Shown in pieces: positions 35,528-44,672 of a stretch of DNA of 64,000 nucleotides. The notes under the pieces are model-generated. The model worked only from the letters and a program-made list of their open reading frames with translations, was not told where the DNA came from and searched no databases. This DNA comes from Rhizosaccharibacter radicis (GTDB taxonomy: Bacteria; Pseudomonadota; Alphaproteobacteria; Acetobacterales; Acetobacteraceae), in NCBI GenBank assembly GCA_024508355.1, contig JAMZEJ010000001.1, positions 516,020 through 580,019 of the forward strand. Direction: 5' to 3'. How positions within the stretch are numbered: position 1 is the stretch's first letter; the number at the start of each line of letters is the position of its first letter. The position numbers were made by a program, and so were the translations under genes.

Positions 35528-36841
35528 TCACATCCCGATGCGGGTGTCGGGAACCGTGCGCGCGCCGGGAGGCGCCGCCGCTTCGCCGCCCCGATCACCG
35601 CCACGATCGCCGCCGGTCGCCAGCCGGTCGCACGCCCAGGCCGCGGCTTCCGCCACCACCTCGTTGGGATCACCTCGCAAGCCGTCGGCGCTGGGCAGCA
35701 GCGCCGGGTCCTGCGAGTTGCCGATGGCGATCAGCACGTTGCGCACGAAGCGGTCGCGACCGATCCGCTTGATCGGCGAGCCGGAGAACATCCGCCGGAA
35801 GCCAGCATCGTCCAGTCTCGACAGTTCCGCCAGATGCGGTGCGTCAAGCTCTGCCCGTGCCTGCAGCTTGGCGGTGCGGCCGGCGCTGGCGAACCGGTTC
35901 CACGGGCACACGGCCAGGCAGTCGTCGCAGCCATAGATGCGGTTGCCCATCAGCGGCCGCAGCGCGGGCGGGATCGGCCCGGCATGCTCGATGGTGAGAT
36001 AGGAGATGCAGCGCCGGGCATCGAGCTGGAACGGCGCCGGGAAGGCGTCGGTCGGACAGGAAGAAAGGCAGCGCGTGCAGGAACCGCAGGAGCCGCCGGA
36101 CGGCGGCGAAGGCGGCAGCGCGAGGGTGGTGTAGATCTCGCCCAGGAATAGCCAGGAGCCGTGGCGGCGCGACACCAGGTTGGTGTGCTTGCCCTGCCAG
36201 CCCAGCCCGGCCCGCTCGGCCAGCGGCTTCTCCATCACCGGGGCCGTGTCCACGAACACCTTCACCTGCGGGTGGTCCGGATCGGCCCCGACTCCCGCGG
36301 CCTCGCCCCCCTTGGAGGCTTCGCCGCGTTCCTTCGAAGCCAAGGTTCCGGTCCGGCCGCGCCGTTCCTCCGGGCCGCCGCCAGGAGGACGGGCGCTTTC
36401 CGGCGCGCGGCCGGCGTCGCGCAGGGCATCGGTGCCGGCCTTCACCACGAACTGGGCCAGGTGCTTGAGCATCCCCTTCACCACGTCGTGGTAGTCGCGG
36501 TGCCGGGCATAGACCGAGACGTTGCCGCGATCCGGACGGGCGAGGGTGGCCAGCGCGTCCCCTTCCGGCGCGTAGTTCAGCCCGAGCGACAGCACGCTGC
36601 GGGCTTCGGCCCACAGGGCGCGCGGATCGGCACGCTGTTCCGTCCGTTCGGCGAGCCAGCCCATCTCGCCGTGGCGGTTCCCGGCCAGGAAATCCGCCAG
36701 CCGGTGCCGCGCCTCGGGACCCAGCGCCGCCTCGCAGCAACCGAACGCGTCGAAGCCCAGCGCAAGGGCCTTGTCGCGGATGCGCTCGCGCAGCGCCCCG
36801 GCGGCGGCCGCCGGCAGGACGGGCGAGGATGGTTCCCTCAC
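35528..36841 (-). CDS. queG: Epoxyqueuosine reductase QueG
   Basis: QueG carries out the last step of queuosine synthesis on tRNA: B12- and Fe-S-dependent reduction of epoxyqueuosine. The 437-residue protein shows the N-terminal [11 protein letters not shown], the motif [46 protein letters not shown], two [4Fe-4S] clusters ([13 protein letters not shown] and [11 protein letters not shown], with a preceding Cys in RRCISYLT), and a C-terminal HEAT-like helix. An insertion of about 45 Gly/Glu/Arg-rich residues (near 145-190) is not seen in typical QueG. GTG at 36839-36841 overlaps the tgt stop as GTGA, so translation is coupled. Confidence 0.94.
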   Translation of the reverse strand: MREPSSPVLPAAAAGALRERIRDKALALGFDAFGCCEAALGPEARHRLADFLAGNRHGEMGWLAERTEQRADPRALWAEARSVLSLGLNYAPEGDALATLARPDRGNVSVYARHRDYHDVVKGMLKHLAQFVVKAGTDALRDAGRAPESARPPGGGPEERRGRTGTLASKERGEASKGGEAAGVGADPDHPQVKVFVDTAPVMEKPLAERAGLGWQGKHTNLVSRRHGSWLFLGEIYTTLALPPSPPSGGSCGSCTRCLSSCPTDAFPAPFQLDARRCISYLTIEHAGPIPPALRPLMGNRIYGCDDCLAVCPWNRFASAGRTAKLQARAELDAPHLAELSRLDDAGFRRMFSGSPIKRIGRDRFVRNVLIAIGNSQDPALLPSADGLRGDPNEVVAEAAAWACDRLATGGDRGGDRGGEAAAPPGARTVPDTRIGM

Positions 36842-38463
36842 CGCGCTCCGCCGGTCCGGGGGCCGCGCGGCCGTGCCGGGTCGTCGGCCCCGGCCGCATC
36901 CGTTTCTTCTCGGAAGAGGGCGGCGGTGGCGCGCGGCGGATCGATCCGATCAACGGTGCCGGCGACGCCGCGCCCGGCGGTCCCGTTCGCCGGCTCGGGT
37001 GCCGCGGCCGGATCGCGCTCCGAAGCCGCCGGGTCCTCCGGATCGGGCCGGCCGCGATCGCCACCGGCGAGATCGCTGGCGACGGAGCCCGCGTCGGCGA
37101 GGTCGTCCCGGCGCGGGCCATGCTCGAGGAAGGGCCGTCCGTCGACGTCCTGCGCGGCCACGATGCGCCCGACCGACGCCCCGCCGACGGGCGCATGATC
37201 ATCGTCATCATCCCCGGCGGCGACGGTCGGGAGCGAGCTTCCGAGTGAGGGGCTCGCGGGCACGGCGGTTCCGTCGTCGGCCGCCGTGCCACGGTCTCGC
37301 CTCGCGGCTCGAGTTCCGGCCATGCCGGCGCTCCGAGCCGCGGCTTCGGCGGCACCGTCCGCCCAGCCGCTGCGCAGCATGGCCGCGTGGGGATCGAGCC
37401 GCCCGGCCAGGATCGCCTCGCGCATCCCGCGCATCAGCCGCTGATAGTACGACAGGTTGTGCCAGGTCAGCAGCATCGGCCCCAGGATCTCGTCCGCCCG
37501 GAACAGGTGGTGCAGGTAGGCGCGGGAATGGCGCACGCAGGCCGGGCAGGGGCAGTCCGGCTCGATCGGACCGGGATCGGCGGCGTGGCGGGCATTGCGC
37601 AGGTTGAGCGTGCCGCGCGCGGTGTAGGCGCGCGCGGTGCGGCCGGCGCGGGTCGGCATCACGCAGTCGAACATGTCGATGCCGCGCTGCACGCTTCCCA
37701 GCAGATCGTCCGGCGTGCCGACCCCCATCAGGTAGCGCGGCCTGTTCCAGGGCAGCAGCGGCACGGTGTGGTCCAGCGTGCCGAGCATCAGCGCCTGGCC
37801 TTCGCCCACCGCCAGGCCACCCACCGCGTAGCCCTCGAAGCCGATCTCCTGCAGCGCTCGCGCGCTTTCGGTGCGCAGCTCGGGTTCCACCCCGCCCTGC
37901 ACGATGCCAAACTGCGCGTAGCCCTCGCGCGCCACGAAGGCCTCGCGCGACCGGGCGGCCCAGCGCATGCTCAGCCGCATGGACCGCGCGATGGTTTCGG
38001 CGTCCGCCGGCAGGGCCGGGCATTCGTCGAAGCACATGGTGATCGTGGCATCCAGCGCGTGCTGGATCTGCGTGGAGCGTTCGGGAGTGAGCCGGTGCTT
38101 CGTGCCGTCCACGTGCGAGCGGAAGGTGACCCCGTCCGCGTCCAGCTTCCGCAGCGCGCCCAGCGACATCACCTGGAAGCCGCCGGAATCCGTCAGGATC
38201 GGCCCCGGCCAGTCCATGAAGCGGTGCAGGCCGCCCAGCGCTTCCACCCGTTCCGCGCCGGGCCGGAGCATCAGGTGGTAGGTGTTGCCCAGCACGATGC
38301 CCGCCCCGGTGGAGCGCACCGCATCCGCGGTCATCGCCTTCACCGTGCCGGCGGTGCCGACCGGCATGAAGGTGGGAGTGTCCACCGGGCCGTGCGCCGT
38401 GTGCAGCACGCCGGCGCGAGCCCGCCCGTCCCGGCCCGTCTCGGTCCAGCCGAACGCGGTCAT
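36838..38463 (-). CDS. tgt: tRNA-guanine transglycosylase with long C-terminal tail
   Basis: Tgt exchanges guanine-34 for preQ1 in GUN-anticodon tRNAs. Residues 1-375 are a standard enzyme: [20 protein letters not shown], nucleophile/base region [21 protein letters not shown], and [13 protein letters not shown]; the zinc site [11 protein letters not shown] plus a later His is complete. After about residue 375 come ~165 extra residues, Ala/Asp/Gly/Pro-rich and acidic, with no recognisable fold (includes [10 protein letters not shown]). The tail keeps the G/C third-position pattern and ends in overlap with queG, so it seems genuinely translated. ATG 38461-38463 overlaps the queA stop as ATGA. 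Confidence 0.93.
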   Translation of the reverse strand: MTAFGWTETGRDGRARAGVLHTAHGPVDTPTFMPVGTAGTVKAMTADAVRSTGAGIVLGNTYHLMLRPGAERVEALGGLHRFMDWPGPILTDSGGFQVMSLGALRKLDADGVTFRSHVDGTKHRLTPERSTQIQHALDATITMCFDECPALPADAETIARSMRLSMRWAARSREAFVAREGYAQFGIVQGGVEPELRTESARALQEIGFEGYAVGGLAVGEGQALMLGTLDHTVPLLPWNRPRYLMGVGTPDDLLGSVQRGIDMFDCVMPTRAGRTARAYTARGTLNLRNARHAADPGPIEPDCPCPACVRHSRAYLHHLFRADEILGPMLLTWHNLSYYQRLMRGMREAILAGRLDPHAAMLRSGWADGAAEAAARSAGMAGTRAARRDRGTAADDGTAVPASPSLGSSLPTVAAGDDDDDHAPVGGASVGRIVAAQDVDGRPFLEHGPRRDDLADAGSVASDLAGGDRGRPDPEDPAASERDPAAAPEPANGTAGRGVAGTVDRIDPPRATAALFREETDAAGADDPARPRGPRTGGAR

Positions 38464-39515
38464 GCCGCCGCTCCGTCGCGGCCGAGCAGGCAGGCGTCGC
38501 CGAAGGAATAGAACCGGTAGCCCGTCTCCACCGCGTGCGCGTAGGCCCGTTTCATGCGCTCGGTGCCGGCGAAGGCGCACACCAGCATGAACAGCGTCGA
38601 GCGCGGCAGATGGAAGTTGGTGAGCAGCAGGTCGGCCGCGCGGAAGCGGTGGCCCGGCAGGATGAACAGGCTGGTCTCGCCGTCGAACGGCCGGACGATG
38701 CCGTCCTCGCCGGCCGCGGTTTCGAGCAGCCGCAGCGAGGTGGTGCCCACCGCGACGATCCGGCCTCCTCCCGCACGGGTGCGGTTGATCGCGTCCGCCG
38801 CCGCCGACGACAGGAGGCCGCGCTCGGGATGCATCCGGTGGCCGCCCACCGTGTCGGTGCGCATCGGCAGGAAGGTGCCGGCCCCCACGTGCAGCGTGAC
38901 CGTGAGATGCCCGATGCCCCGTGCCCGCGCTTCTTCCAGCAGGGCCGGGGTGAAATGCAGTCCCGCCGTGGGCGCGGCCACCGCGCCGTCCGCCTGCGCG
39001 AACATGGTCTGGTAGTCCTGCCGGTCGCGCTCGGTGGGGCCGGCGGGCCGCTCGATATAGGGCGGCAGCGCGAGCCGGCCGGCGCGGCGCAGGAAGCGGT
39101 CGAACGCGCTTCCCTCGGCCGAGAAGCGCAGCACCGCGCCGCCGCCTTCCTCGCGCGCGGCCACGATGGCGGAAACGTCCGTGCCGTCGAAGCGCAGCAC
39201 GTCGCCCTCGCGCAGCCGCCGGGCGTTGCGCGCCAGCACGTGCCAGGCGCCGTCCGGCAGCGGCCGGTCCAGGGTGATGCCGATGCGCGCCTCGCCCCGG
39301 CACGCCTCGAGCTGCGCCGGGATCACCCGGGTGTCGTTGACCACCAGCAGGTCGCCCGCCCGCAGCAGCCCGGGCAGCGCGTCCACCCGGCGATCGTGGA
39401 TCTGGCCCGGCTGCGAAAGATCGAGCAGGCGCGCCGATTCGCGCGGCCGCGCCGGTTCGTGCGCGATCCGCTCGGGAGGCAGGACGAAATCGAAATCCGA
39501 GGCCAGCAGCGTCAT
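38460..39515 (-). CDS. queA: S-adenosylmethionine:tRNA ribosyltransferase-isomerase QueA
   Basis: QueA transfers and isomerises the ribosyl group of SAM onto preQ1-modified tRNA to form epoxyqueuosine. The 351-residue length is typical. Conserved parts: [19 protein letters not shown] at the N-terminus, [24 protein letters not shown], the [13 protein letters not shown] motif, [30 protein letters not shown] and FILPGHRF with [18 protein letters not shown] at 39513-39515 gives the canonical start. First gene of the operon queA-tgt-queG, each overlapping the next by four bases; gene order follows the pathway. Confidence 0.96.
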   Translation of the reverse strand: MTLLASDFDFVLPPERIAHEPARPRESARLLDLSQPGQIHDRRVDALPGLLRAGDLLVVNDTRVIPAQLEACRGEARIGITLDRPLPDGAWHVLARNARRLREGDVLRFDGTDVSAIVAAREEGGGAVLRFSAEGSAFDRFLRRAGRLALPPYIERPAGPTERDRQDYQTMFAQADGAVAAPTAGLHFTPALLEEARARGIGHLTVTLHVGAGTFLPMRTDTVGGHRMHPERGLLSSAAADAINRTRAGGGRIVAVGTTSLRLLETAAGEDGIVRPFDGETSLFILPGHRFRAADLLLTNFHLPRSTLFMLVCAFAGTERMKRAYAHAVETGYRFYSFGDACLLGRDGAAA

Positions 39516-40324
39516 GTCCCGGCAGGCTTTAGAAGCTCGCGGCCCGGGAAGCCAGCGGCGCAGGCTCGTGCCAGCCCTGCCATGCCCGGGCGCCGCATGA
39601 AGCTCCGGTTCGGCGGGTGGCTCGCGGCGGGAACCGCTACCCCCGTGACCGCCGCGTCGACCGCCCGCCCCCGACGATGGCGCCGGCCTCCACGAGTTCC
39701 AGAAGCGCGTCGGGGACGCGGTGGCCGAGCTCGCCAGCGGCCGCGGTGGCGACCCGGCAGGACGGCGACGGCATGACAGGCTCCCGCGGGTGCGTGACAC
39801 ATCCGACGGAGATGCAAGAGACCGCCCGGTGGTGGAAGAAAGCAGGTCGATGCAAGAAAGGGAGGTCGCGGCAACCGTGGCCACCCCCGGGAAAGGTGCC
39901 ACGGTGCCCGTCGGGCAGCGATCGGGGAGCTGGCGGCCCGATCCGGGCTGCCCGGTGCGTGCGGGGCTGAAGGGTATCGGCGACGAATGGTCCGGGCCGG
40001 TCCCGATGACCCTTGCCGGCGCGCTTCAGCGCGCTCGGACGGGCGGTGCCGGACATCTCCAAGCGGATGCCGGCCAAGACCCCGCGCGATCCGGAACGCG
40101 GCGGTCTCGAACGTCACGCCCGATGCTTCCCGCCAGACCGCCCGGCATCGAGTTTCGCCTCACCCTCCCGGCGCGACGATCCCCGAACCGCTGGAAGCCC
40201 CGGTGCGCGGCGCCGACCGCCATCACGCGACGATCCGGAAGGCGAGCGCGTCGTTCGATGCCGGGACCTGATAATCCCGGGCCGCTCCGGCCGCGGGCGA
40301 TCCCCGCGGCCGGGAAGCGCCGGC
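39516..40324. other. Long intergenic stretch between queA and SDR genes
   Basis: About 800 bases, with one weak small frame listed separately. Long open frames on both strands here are arginine/proline-rich, lack ribosome-binding sites and resemble no protein, as expected by chance at this GC content. I see no tRNA, terminator or repeat. It may include a degraded gene. Confidence 0.4.
39637..39774 (-). CDS. Possible 45-residue protein
   Basis: ATG at 39772-39774, TAG at 39637-39639; the product starts MPSPSCRVATAAAGELG and has a hydrophobic helix ALLELVEAGAIVG before a basic end. GGGAG stands about six bases before the ATG and most third positions are G or C. Nothing else supports it; no family is recognised and it could be chance. 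Confidence 0.28.
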   Translation of the reverse strand: MPSPSCRVATAAAGELGHRVPDALLELVEAGAIVGGGRSTRRSRG

Positions 40325-41086
40325 TCAGATCATCATGCCGCCGGACACCTCGATGCGCTGCGCGTTGATCCAGCGGTTCTCTTCGCCCAGCAGCGCCGCG
40401 ATCATCGGCCCGATATCGTCGGGCAGGCCCGGCCGGCCGAGCGCGGTCATGGCCGCGACGCGGCGGTTCACCTCCGGATTGTCGCGCACGATGCCACCGC
40501 TGAAATCGGTTTGCACGGCACCGGGCGCCACCACGTTGGCGGTGATGCGGCGTTCGCCCAGCTCGCGCGCGAGGTAGCGGGTCATCACCTCCACCGCTCC
40601 CTTCATCGCCGCGTAGGCCGTGGAGCCCGGGTAAGCGAAGCGTGCCAGGCCGGAGGAGATGTTCACGATGCGGCCGCCATCTTCCATCAGCGGCAGCAGG
40701 CGCTGGGTGAGAAAGAACACCCCCTTCAGGTGGACGCGATACAGCGAATCGAAATCCTCTTCGGTGATCTCGCCGATCGGCGCGTGATGCGACGTGCCGG
40801 CGTTGTTGACCAGGAAGCGGAACCGTTCCGCCCCCCAGCCACGCAGCACCTCGCCGAAGCTGGTCACGAACTCCTCGAAGCGGCTGGTGTCGCCGGTGTC
40901 GAGCCGGAGCGCCGCGGCGCGCGTGCCGGAGGCTTCCGCCGCGGCGACCACCTCGGCGGCCGCCGCCTCGTTGTTGTTGAACGTGAACACGACGTCGACC
41001 CCGCGGGCGGCGAGCGCCAGCACGGTGGAGCGGCCGAGGCCGCGGCTGCCGCCGGTGACGAGGGCGATGGGTGCAGGTGTGGGCAT
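40325..41086 (-). CDS. SDR-family oxidoreductase (LysR-linked)
   Basis: The 253-residue classical SDR has TGGSRGLGRSTV (cofactor), a basic-free strand-two end (TFNNNEAAAAE), NNAGTSHH, the Ser of NISSGLA, Tyr and Lys in YAAMKGAVEV, and a C-terminal SGGMMI. It resembles 3-oxoacyl-ACP reductase-like proteins commonly found divergent from LysR regulators. ATG at 41084-41086 is preceded by GAAGG. The gap to the LysR gene is about 110 bases and contains a dyad of the LysR type, so the regulator probably controls this gene. The substrate is unknown. Confidence 0.92.
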   Translation of the reverse strand: MPTPAPIALVTGGSRGLGRSTVLALAARGVDVVFTFNNNEAAAAEVVAAAEASGTRAAALRLDTGDTSRFEEFVTSFGEVLRGWGAERFRFLVNNAGTSHHAPIGEITEEDFDSLYRVHLKGVFFLTQRLLPLMEDGGRIVNISSGLARFAYPGSTAYAAMKGAVEVMTRYLARELGERRITANVVAPGAVQTDFSGGIVRDNPEVNRRVAAMTALGRPGLPDDIGPMIAALLGEENRWINAQRIEVSGGMMI

Positions 41087-41169
41087 CGGGAAAAACCTTC
41101 GGCAGATGACGAGCCCGGAAGCTGATGTCTCCGGTGGTTCCGCAACAGCCGCCCGATCTGGACAACATC

Positions 41170-41186
41170 GTTCCGTCTGACGGAAC
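41170..41186. promoter_or_regulatory. LysR-type operator dyad
   Basis: GTTCCGT (41170-41176), CTG, ACGGAAC (41180-41186): perfect 7-bp arms with a three-base centre, containing the T-N11-A pattern of LysR-type boxes. It lies ten bases before the LysR start and about 85 bases before the divergent SDR start, a position compatible with autorepression and control of the SDR gene. Confidence 0.5.
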
Positions 41187-41195
41187 AATGGGGGG

Positions 41196-42092
41196 ATGGA
41201 CCGCCTCGGCACGATCGAACTCTTCATCCGGATCGTGGAGCGCCGCAGCTTCCGCGCCGCCGCCGCCGATCTCGGGGTTTCGCGTCCGGTGGCCACCGCC
41301 GCGATCAAGGCGCTGGAAGCCCGGCTGGACACCCGCCTGCTCCAGCGCAGCACCCGGCACGTATCGCCCACGCCGGAGGGCGACGCCTACTACCAGCAAT
41401 GCGTCCGCATCCTGCGCGAACTGGAGGATGCCGATCGCGGCGCCGGCGGGGAGTTGGGCGGCCTGGTGCGCGCCAGCCTCGCAGGCACTCTGGCGCGCAC
41501 CTTCGTGTTGCCGGCGCTGCCAGCCCTGCTTGAGCGGTTTCCCGGGCTGAGCGTGCGGCTGGCCGAGGGGGAGCGGTTCGTCGACCTGCTGCGCGAGGGC
41601 ATCGACTGCGTGGTGCGCGCCGGCGAGCTTCCCGACAGCGACATGGTGGTGCGTCCGCTGGGCTTGGTCGAGGAGATGACCTGCGCCAGCCCCGCCTATC
41701 TCGACCGGCACGGCATCCCGTCCTCCCCGGAGGCGCTGGACGGCCACCGCATGGTGGCGTTCGTGTCGTCGCGCAGCGGCCAGCCGCTGCCGCTGGAGTT
41801 CGTGCAGGACGGCCGCACGATCTTCACGCGGCTGCCGGCGGCGGTGCTGGTGGAGGGCGCGGACACCAGCGCGGAGGCGGCGCGGCTCGGCTTCGGGCTG
41901 GTACAGGCGCCCCGCTTCCGGTTCCAGGCCGATCTCGCCTCCGGCGCGCTGGTGGAGGTGCTGCCCGACCACCCGCCGCCGCCCACGCCGTTGTCCATCC
42001 TCTACCCGAGCCGGCGGCAGCTGCCGGCCCGGGTACGGGTGTTCATCGACTTCCTGGAAGAGGTGCTGTCTCCGATGCTGCGCCGGCCCTGA
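41196..42092 (+). CDS. LysR-family transcriptional regulator
   Basis: The 298-residue protein has the N-terminal winged helix (MDRLGTIELFIRIVERRSFRAA, then VSRPVATAAIKALEARLDTRLLQR, each typical LysR), a linker helix with EGDAYYQQCVRIL, and a two-lobed effector domain (VRASLAGTLAR, DLLREGIDCVVRAGELPDSD). The DCVVRAGEL stretch places it in the CrgA/AaeR-like subgroup often linked to small oxidoreductases. ATG 41196; the ribosome-binding site is poor (GGGGGG adjacent). Divergent from the SDR gene with an operator-like dyad between them. Confidence 0.93.
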   Translation: MDRLGTIELFIRIVERRSFRAAAADLGVSRPVATAAIKALEARLDTRLLQRSTRHVSPTPEGDAYYQQCVRILRELEDADRGAGGELGGLVRASLAGTLARTFVLPALPALLERFPGLSVRLAEGERFVDLLREGIDCVVRAGELPDSDMVVRPLGLVEEMTCASPAYLDRHGIPSSPEALDGHRMVAFVSSRSGQPLPLEFVQDGRTIFTRLPAAVLVEGADTSAEAARLGFGLVQAPRFRFQADLASGALVEVLPDHPPPPTPLSILYPSRRQLPARVRVFIDFLEEVLSPMLRRP

Positions 42093-42263
42093 GCCGTGCG
42101 GGCCGGATCATGGATTGCAGCCGGGCGCGCGACCGCCCGCGCCGCGCCACCCGCGCCCAGCCGCCTGCGCCCAGGAGCGTCGCGGACGCTGCCCGCACAC
42201 GGCCTCCCTTGCACGGCTGTCCGGACAGGTGCGCCCGAACCCGGACGCCGTGGCGAACACGCC

Positions 42264-42298
42264 GTGGCACACATTCCGTGCCACACATTCTCTGGCAC
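42264..42298 (+). promoter_or_regulatory. Interlocked inverted and direct repeats upstream of MATE gene
   Basis: GTGGCAC (42264-42270) and GTGCCAC (42278-42284) are perfect 7-bp arms separated by seven bases; GTGCCAC is then followed by TGGCAC (42293-42298), a second dyad. The spacers both begin ACATTC, so GTGCCACACATTC-like elements repeat. The array ends about 30 bases before the start codon of the MATE gene, a typical operator location for a drug-responsive repressor; no regulator gene is adjacent on this side except LysR upstream. Confidence 0.4.
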
Positions 42299-42328
42299 GG
42301 CCGCCCGGCTCATGCTGTGCTCTCGTCC

Positions 42329-43723
42329 GTGACGCTCGATCTTCCGCTGGCCAGGCGCTTCCTGTTCTTCGTGCTGCCGATGATGGGAAGCAACATCCTC
42401 CAGGGGCTGTCCGGCACCATCAACAACATCTTCGTCGGCCGGATGCTCGGCGCGCACGCGCTGGCGGCGGCGGGGTTGTTCTTTCCCGTGCTGTTTCTGC
42501 TGATCTCGCTCGTGGTCGGGCTGGGCTCCGGCGGCGCGGTGCTGATCGGTCAGGCCTGGGGGGCCGGCGACCGCGTGCGGGTGCGCGAGGTGGCGGGTGC
42601 CGCGATGGGCATGACCTTGTTGTTCGGCCTCGCGATCGCCGTGCTGTTCACGCCCGTCATCGGCCCCCTGCTGCACCTGTTCGGCGTGCCCCCGGACGTG
42701 CTGCCGGCCGCTTCCGCCTACGCGGCGGTGATGCTGGGCTTCATGCCGTTCCTGTTCGTGTTCATCCTGCTGACCTTCCTGATCCGCGGGGTGGGCGACA
42801 CGGTGACGCCGCTGCTGGCGCTCGCCGTGTCCGTGCTGGTGAGCCTGCTGCTGACGCCGTTCCTGATCCGGGGCATCAGGCTCGGGGGCGTCGGCGTGCC
42901 GGCGCTGGGCGTCGCGGGCGCCGCCTGGGCCGCGGCGCTGTCCTGGGTCGGCACGGTGGCGTGGCTGGTGCGGCGCCTGGGACGACAGGACCACGCGCTG
43001 CGCATCGACCGCGCCTTCCTGGCCGCCCTGCGGCCCGATCCTCGGCTGCTGCTGCTGTTGTTCCGGCTGGGATTCCCGGCGGCGCTGCAGACGGGGATCA
43101 CCGCGCTGGCGGAGATGGCGCTGCTCGGCATGGTGGAGCGGCACGGCGCCCCCGCGATCGCGGCCTACGGCGCGGTGAACCAGGTGCTGGCCTATGTGCA
43201 GTATCCCGCGATCTCCATCGCGATCACCGCGTCGATCCTCAGCGCCCAGGCGATCGGCGCCGGACGGACGGACCGGCTGGCGCCCATCCGGCACACCGCG
43301 ATGATGTTCAACCTGGCCTTCACCGGCGGCCTGGTGCTGCTGGGCTATGCGCTCTCCCGCCCGCTGGTGCAGCTCTTCATCACCAGTCCGCCGGTGGTGG
43401 AGCTGACGGTCCGGGTGCTGCGCATCGTGCTGTTCGCGGTGGTGGCGCAGGGAGGCGGGCTGGTGCTCGCCGCCCAGATGCGGTCCAGCGGAACGGTGTT
43501 GTGGCCCACGCTGATCAGCGTGGGCAGCATCCTGCTGGTGGAAGTGCCCGTGGCCTGGGCCGGCCACAGGGTCGAAGGGCTGGAAGGAATTTGGCTCGGC
43601 TTTCCGGCCTGCTTCCTGAGCATCCTCGGGTTCCAGGCCGCCTATTTCCGGCTGGTCTGGCTCCGGCGGCCGGTCGGCACGCTGCTGCCGCCCCGGCCGG
43701 CCGCGCCTATTCGAACAGCATGA
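42329..43723 (+). CDS. MATE-family efflux transporter
   Basis: The 464-residue protein has twelve hydrophobic helices in two similar halves, as in MATE cation/drug antiporters. Recognisable parts are PMMGSNILQGLSGTINNIFVG at helix 1, SGGAVLIGQAWGAGD after helix 2, FLIRGVGDTVTPLLAL in the middle, and its second-half counterpart QAIGAGRTDRLAPIRH. Substrates are typically cationic drugs or metabolites exported with Na+ or H+. GTG 42329 is chosen because it is followed directly by DLPLARRFLFF; GTG 42317 is an alternative. No ribosome-binding site is obvious. Its end overlaps the convergent LysE gene by 17 bases. Confidence 0.9.
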   Translation: MTLDLPLARRFLFFVLPMMGSNILQGLSGTINNIFVGRMLGAHALAAAGLFFPVLFLLISLVVGLGSGGAVLIGQAWGAGDRVRVREVAGAAMGMTLLFGLAIAVLFTPVIGPLLHLFGVPPDVLPAASAYAAVMLGFMPFLFVFILLTFLIRGVGDTVTPLLALAVSVLVSLLLTPFLIRGIRLGGVGVPALGVAGAAWAAALSWVGTVAWLVRRLGRQDHALRIDRAFLAALRPDPRLLLLLFRLGFPAALQTGITALAEMALLGMVERHGAPAIAAYGAVNQVLAYVQYPAISIAITASILSAQAIGAGRTDRLAPIRHTAMMFNLAFTGGLVLLGYALSRPLVQLFITSPPVVELTVRVLRIVLFAVVAQGGGLVLAAQMRSSGTVLWPTLISVGSILLVEVPVAWAGHRVEGLEGIWLGFPACFLSILGFQAAYFRLVWLRRPVGTLLPPRPAAPIRTA

Positions 43724-44321
43724 CCACTACCGTCAACAGCAGCAGCGCCGCCATCGCGACGTTGAACACCCGCAGCCGCACCGGGTGATCCAGCAGCCGG
43801 GCTCCGGCCGCGCCGAGCAGGGCCCAGGCCCCGACGCAAGGGAGGCTCACCAGGGTGAACACCAGCCCCAGCAGCGGCCCGAACAGGAGGGCGTCGCCGC
43901 CCGGAGGCAGAAAGGTCGCCGTCGCCGCGATGGCCATGAACCAGCCTTTGGGGTTCACCCACTGGAACGCGCAGGCACCGCGGAAGCTGAGCAGAGGTGC
44001 CGTGCGCGCGGGGCCGCGCACCGGGGCGCTCGCGATCTTCCAGGCGAGCCAGGCCATCCAGACCGCCCCCACCCACTGCAGCACCCGCTGCAGCGAGCGG
44101 TCATGGGCGAGCGGCAGGCCGAGCCCGCAGGCCACGAGCGCCACCATGAGGCCGAAACCGATCGCCACTCCCGCCAGCTGCGGCAGCGACCGCCGCAGCC
44201 CGTGCGACGCCGCGGCGGACAACATCATGATGTTGTTGGGACCGGGCGTGACGGAGGAGCTGAATGCGAACGCCAGCAGCGGCAGCAGGGAAAACGCGGG
44301 ATCGGACACGGGTCCTGGCAC
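43707..44321 (-). CDS. LysE/RhtB-family amino-acid exporter
   Basis: The 204-residue protein with six hydrophobic segments belongs to the LysE superfamily. Family motifs are SSVTPGPNNIMMLSAAASHG (the G-P-(G/N)-N signature after helix 1), GVAIGFGLMVALVACGLG, and GACAFQWVNPKGWFMAIA (NPK signature in helix 4). Substrates in the family are Lys, Arg, Thr, homoserine or Leu-like amino acids. GTG 44319-44321 with a short spaced GAG. A short leader peptide followed by an intrinsic terminator lies upstream on the same strand, suggesting attenuation. Confidence 0.9.
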   Translation of the reverse strand: MPGPVSDPAFSLLPLLAFAFSSSVTPGPNNIMMLSAAASHGLRRSLPQLAGVAIGFGLMVALVACGLGLPLAHDRSLQRVLQWVGAVWMAWLAWKIASAPVRGPARTAPLLSFRGACAFQWVNPKGWFMAIAATATFLPPGGDALLFGPLLGLVFTLVSLPCVGAWALLGAAGARLLDHPVRLRVFNVAMAALLLLTVVVMLFE

Positions 44322-44363
44322 GGGATCGGCTCCTGGGAAGAACGCCGTCGGCCAGGTGGTCGT

Positions 44364-44393
44364 AAAAAACCCCCGGCCTGAGCGGCGGGGGTT
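44364..44393 (-). terminator. Intrinsic terminator / attenuator before LysE-type exporter
   Basis: On the minus strand AACCCCCG (44393-44386) pairs with CGGGGGTT (44375-44368), an 8-bp stem with a ten-base loop, followed directly by a run of T (TTTTTT through 44364). It is the clearest rho-independent terminator of the window. It stands about 43 bases before the LysE start codon and after a 23-codon leader peptide, so it is placed to attenuate that gene. GAGCG/CGCTC and GGGTT/AACCC offer alternative antiterminator pairings. Confidence 0.75.
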
Positions 44394-44423
44394 CGGGAAA
44401 GGCGCTCGGAGGTGGGTTAAACC

Positions 44424-44495
44424 CTATCGACGCGTCAGCTCCCTCATCCCGCCGGGGACGGTAATCAGCGACCAGCGGGCAAGGAGGATGCGCAT
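44424..44495 (-). CDS. Candidate leader peptide of LysE-type exporter
   Basis: ATG at 44493-44495 to TAG at 44424-44426 encodes 23 residues, starting MRILLARWSL and ending MRELTRR. Five of the 23 are Arg and five are Ile/Leu near the N-terminus. The stop lies about 30 bases before the terminator hairpin, typical of ribosome-mediated attenuation. Ribosome-binding site weak. Which amino acid, if any, is sensed is open; Arg would fit an Arg/Lys exporter. I do not know this peptide as a described leader. Confidence 0.5.
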   Translation of the reverse strand: MRILLARWSLITVPGGMRELTRR

Positions 44496-44672
44496 CGCCG
44501 TCAGCCTAGACGCGGCCGTTCCGTCGAAACAAGGGCTTCCTGAGGGCCGCGCCGCCGCAGGTCGCTTTCGACGGCGCCGGGTCCTGACGATCACATCGGC
44601 GTGGCGGTCGGCCCGATAAGGGTTCCGTAACCATCCTGCTGCAGCATCGACCTGCCACAGGTTCCGGAACAA

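Noticed and set aside
39512..40117. Open frames in the queA-SDR gap
   Set aside because: Arg/Pro/His-rich in every frame; only a 45-codon piece has a plausible ribosome-binding site and is listed with low confidence.
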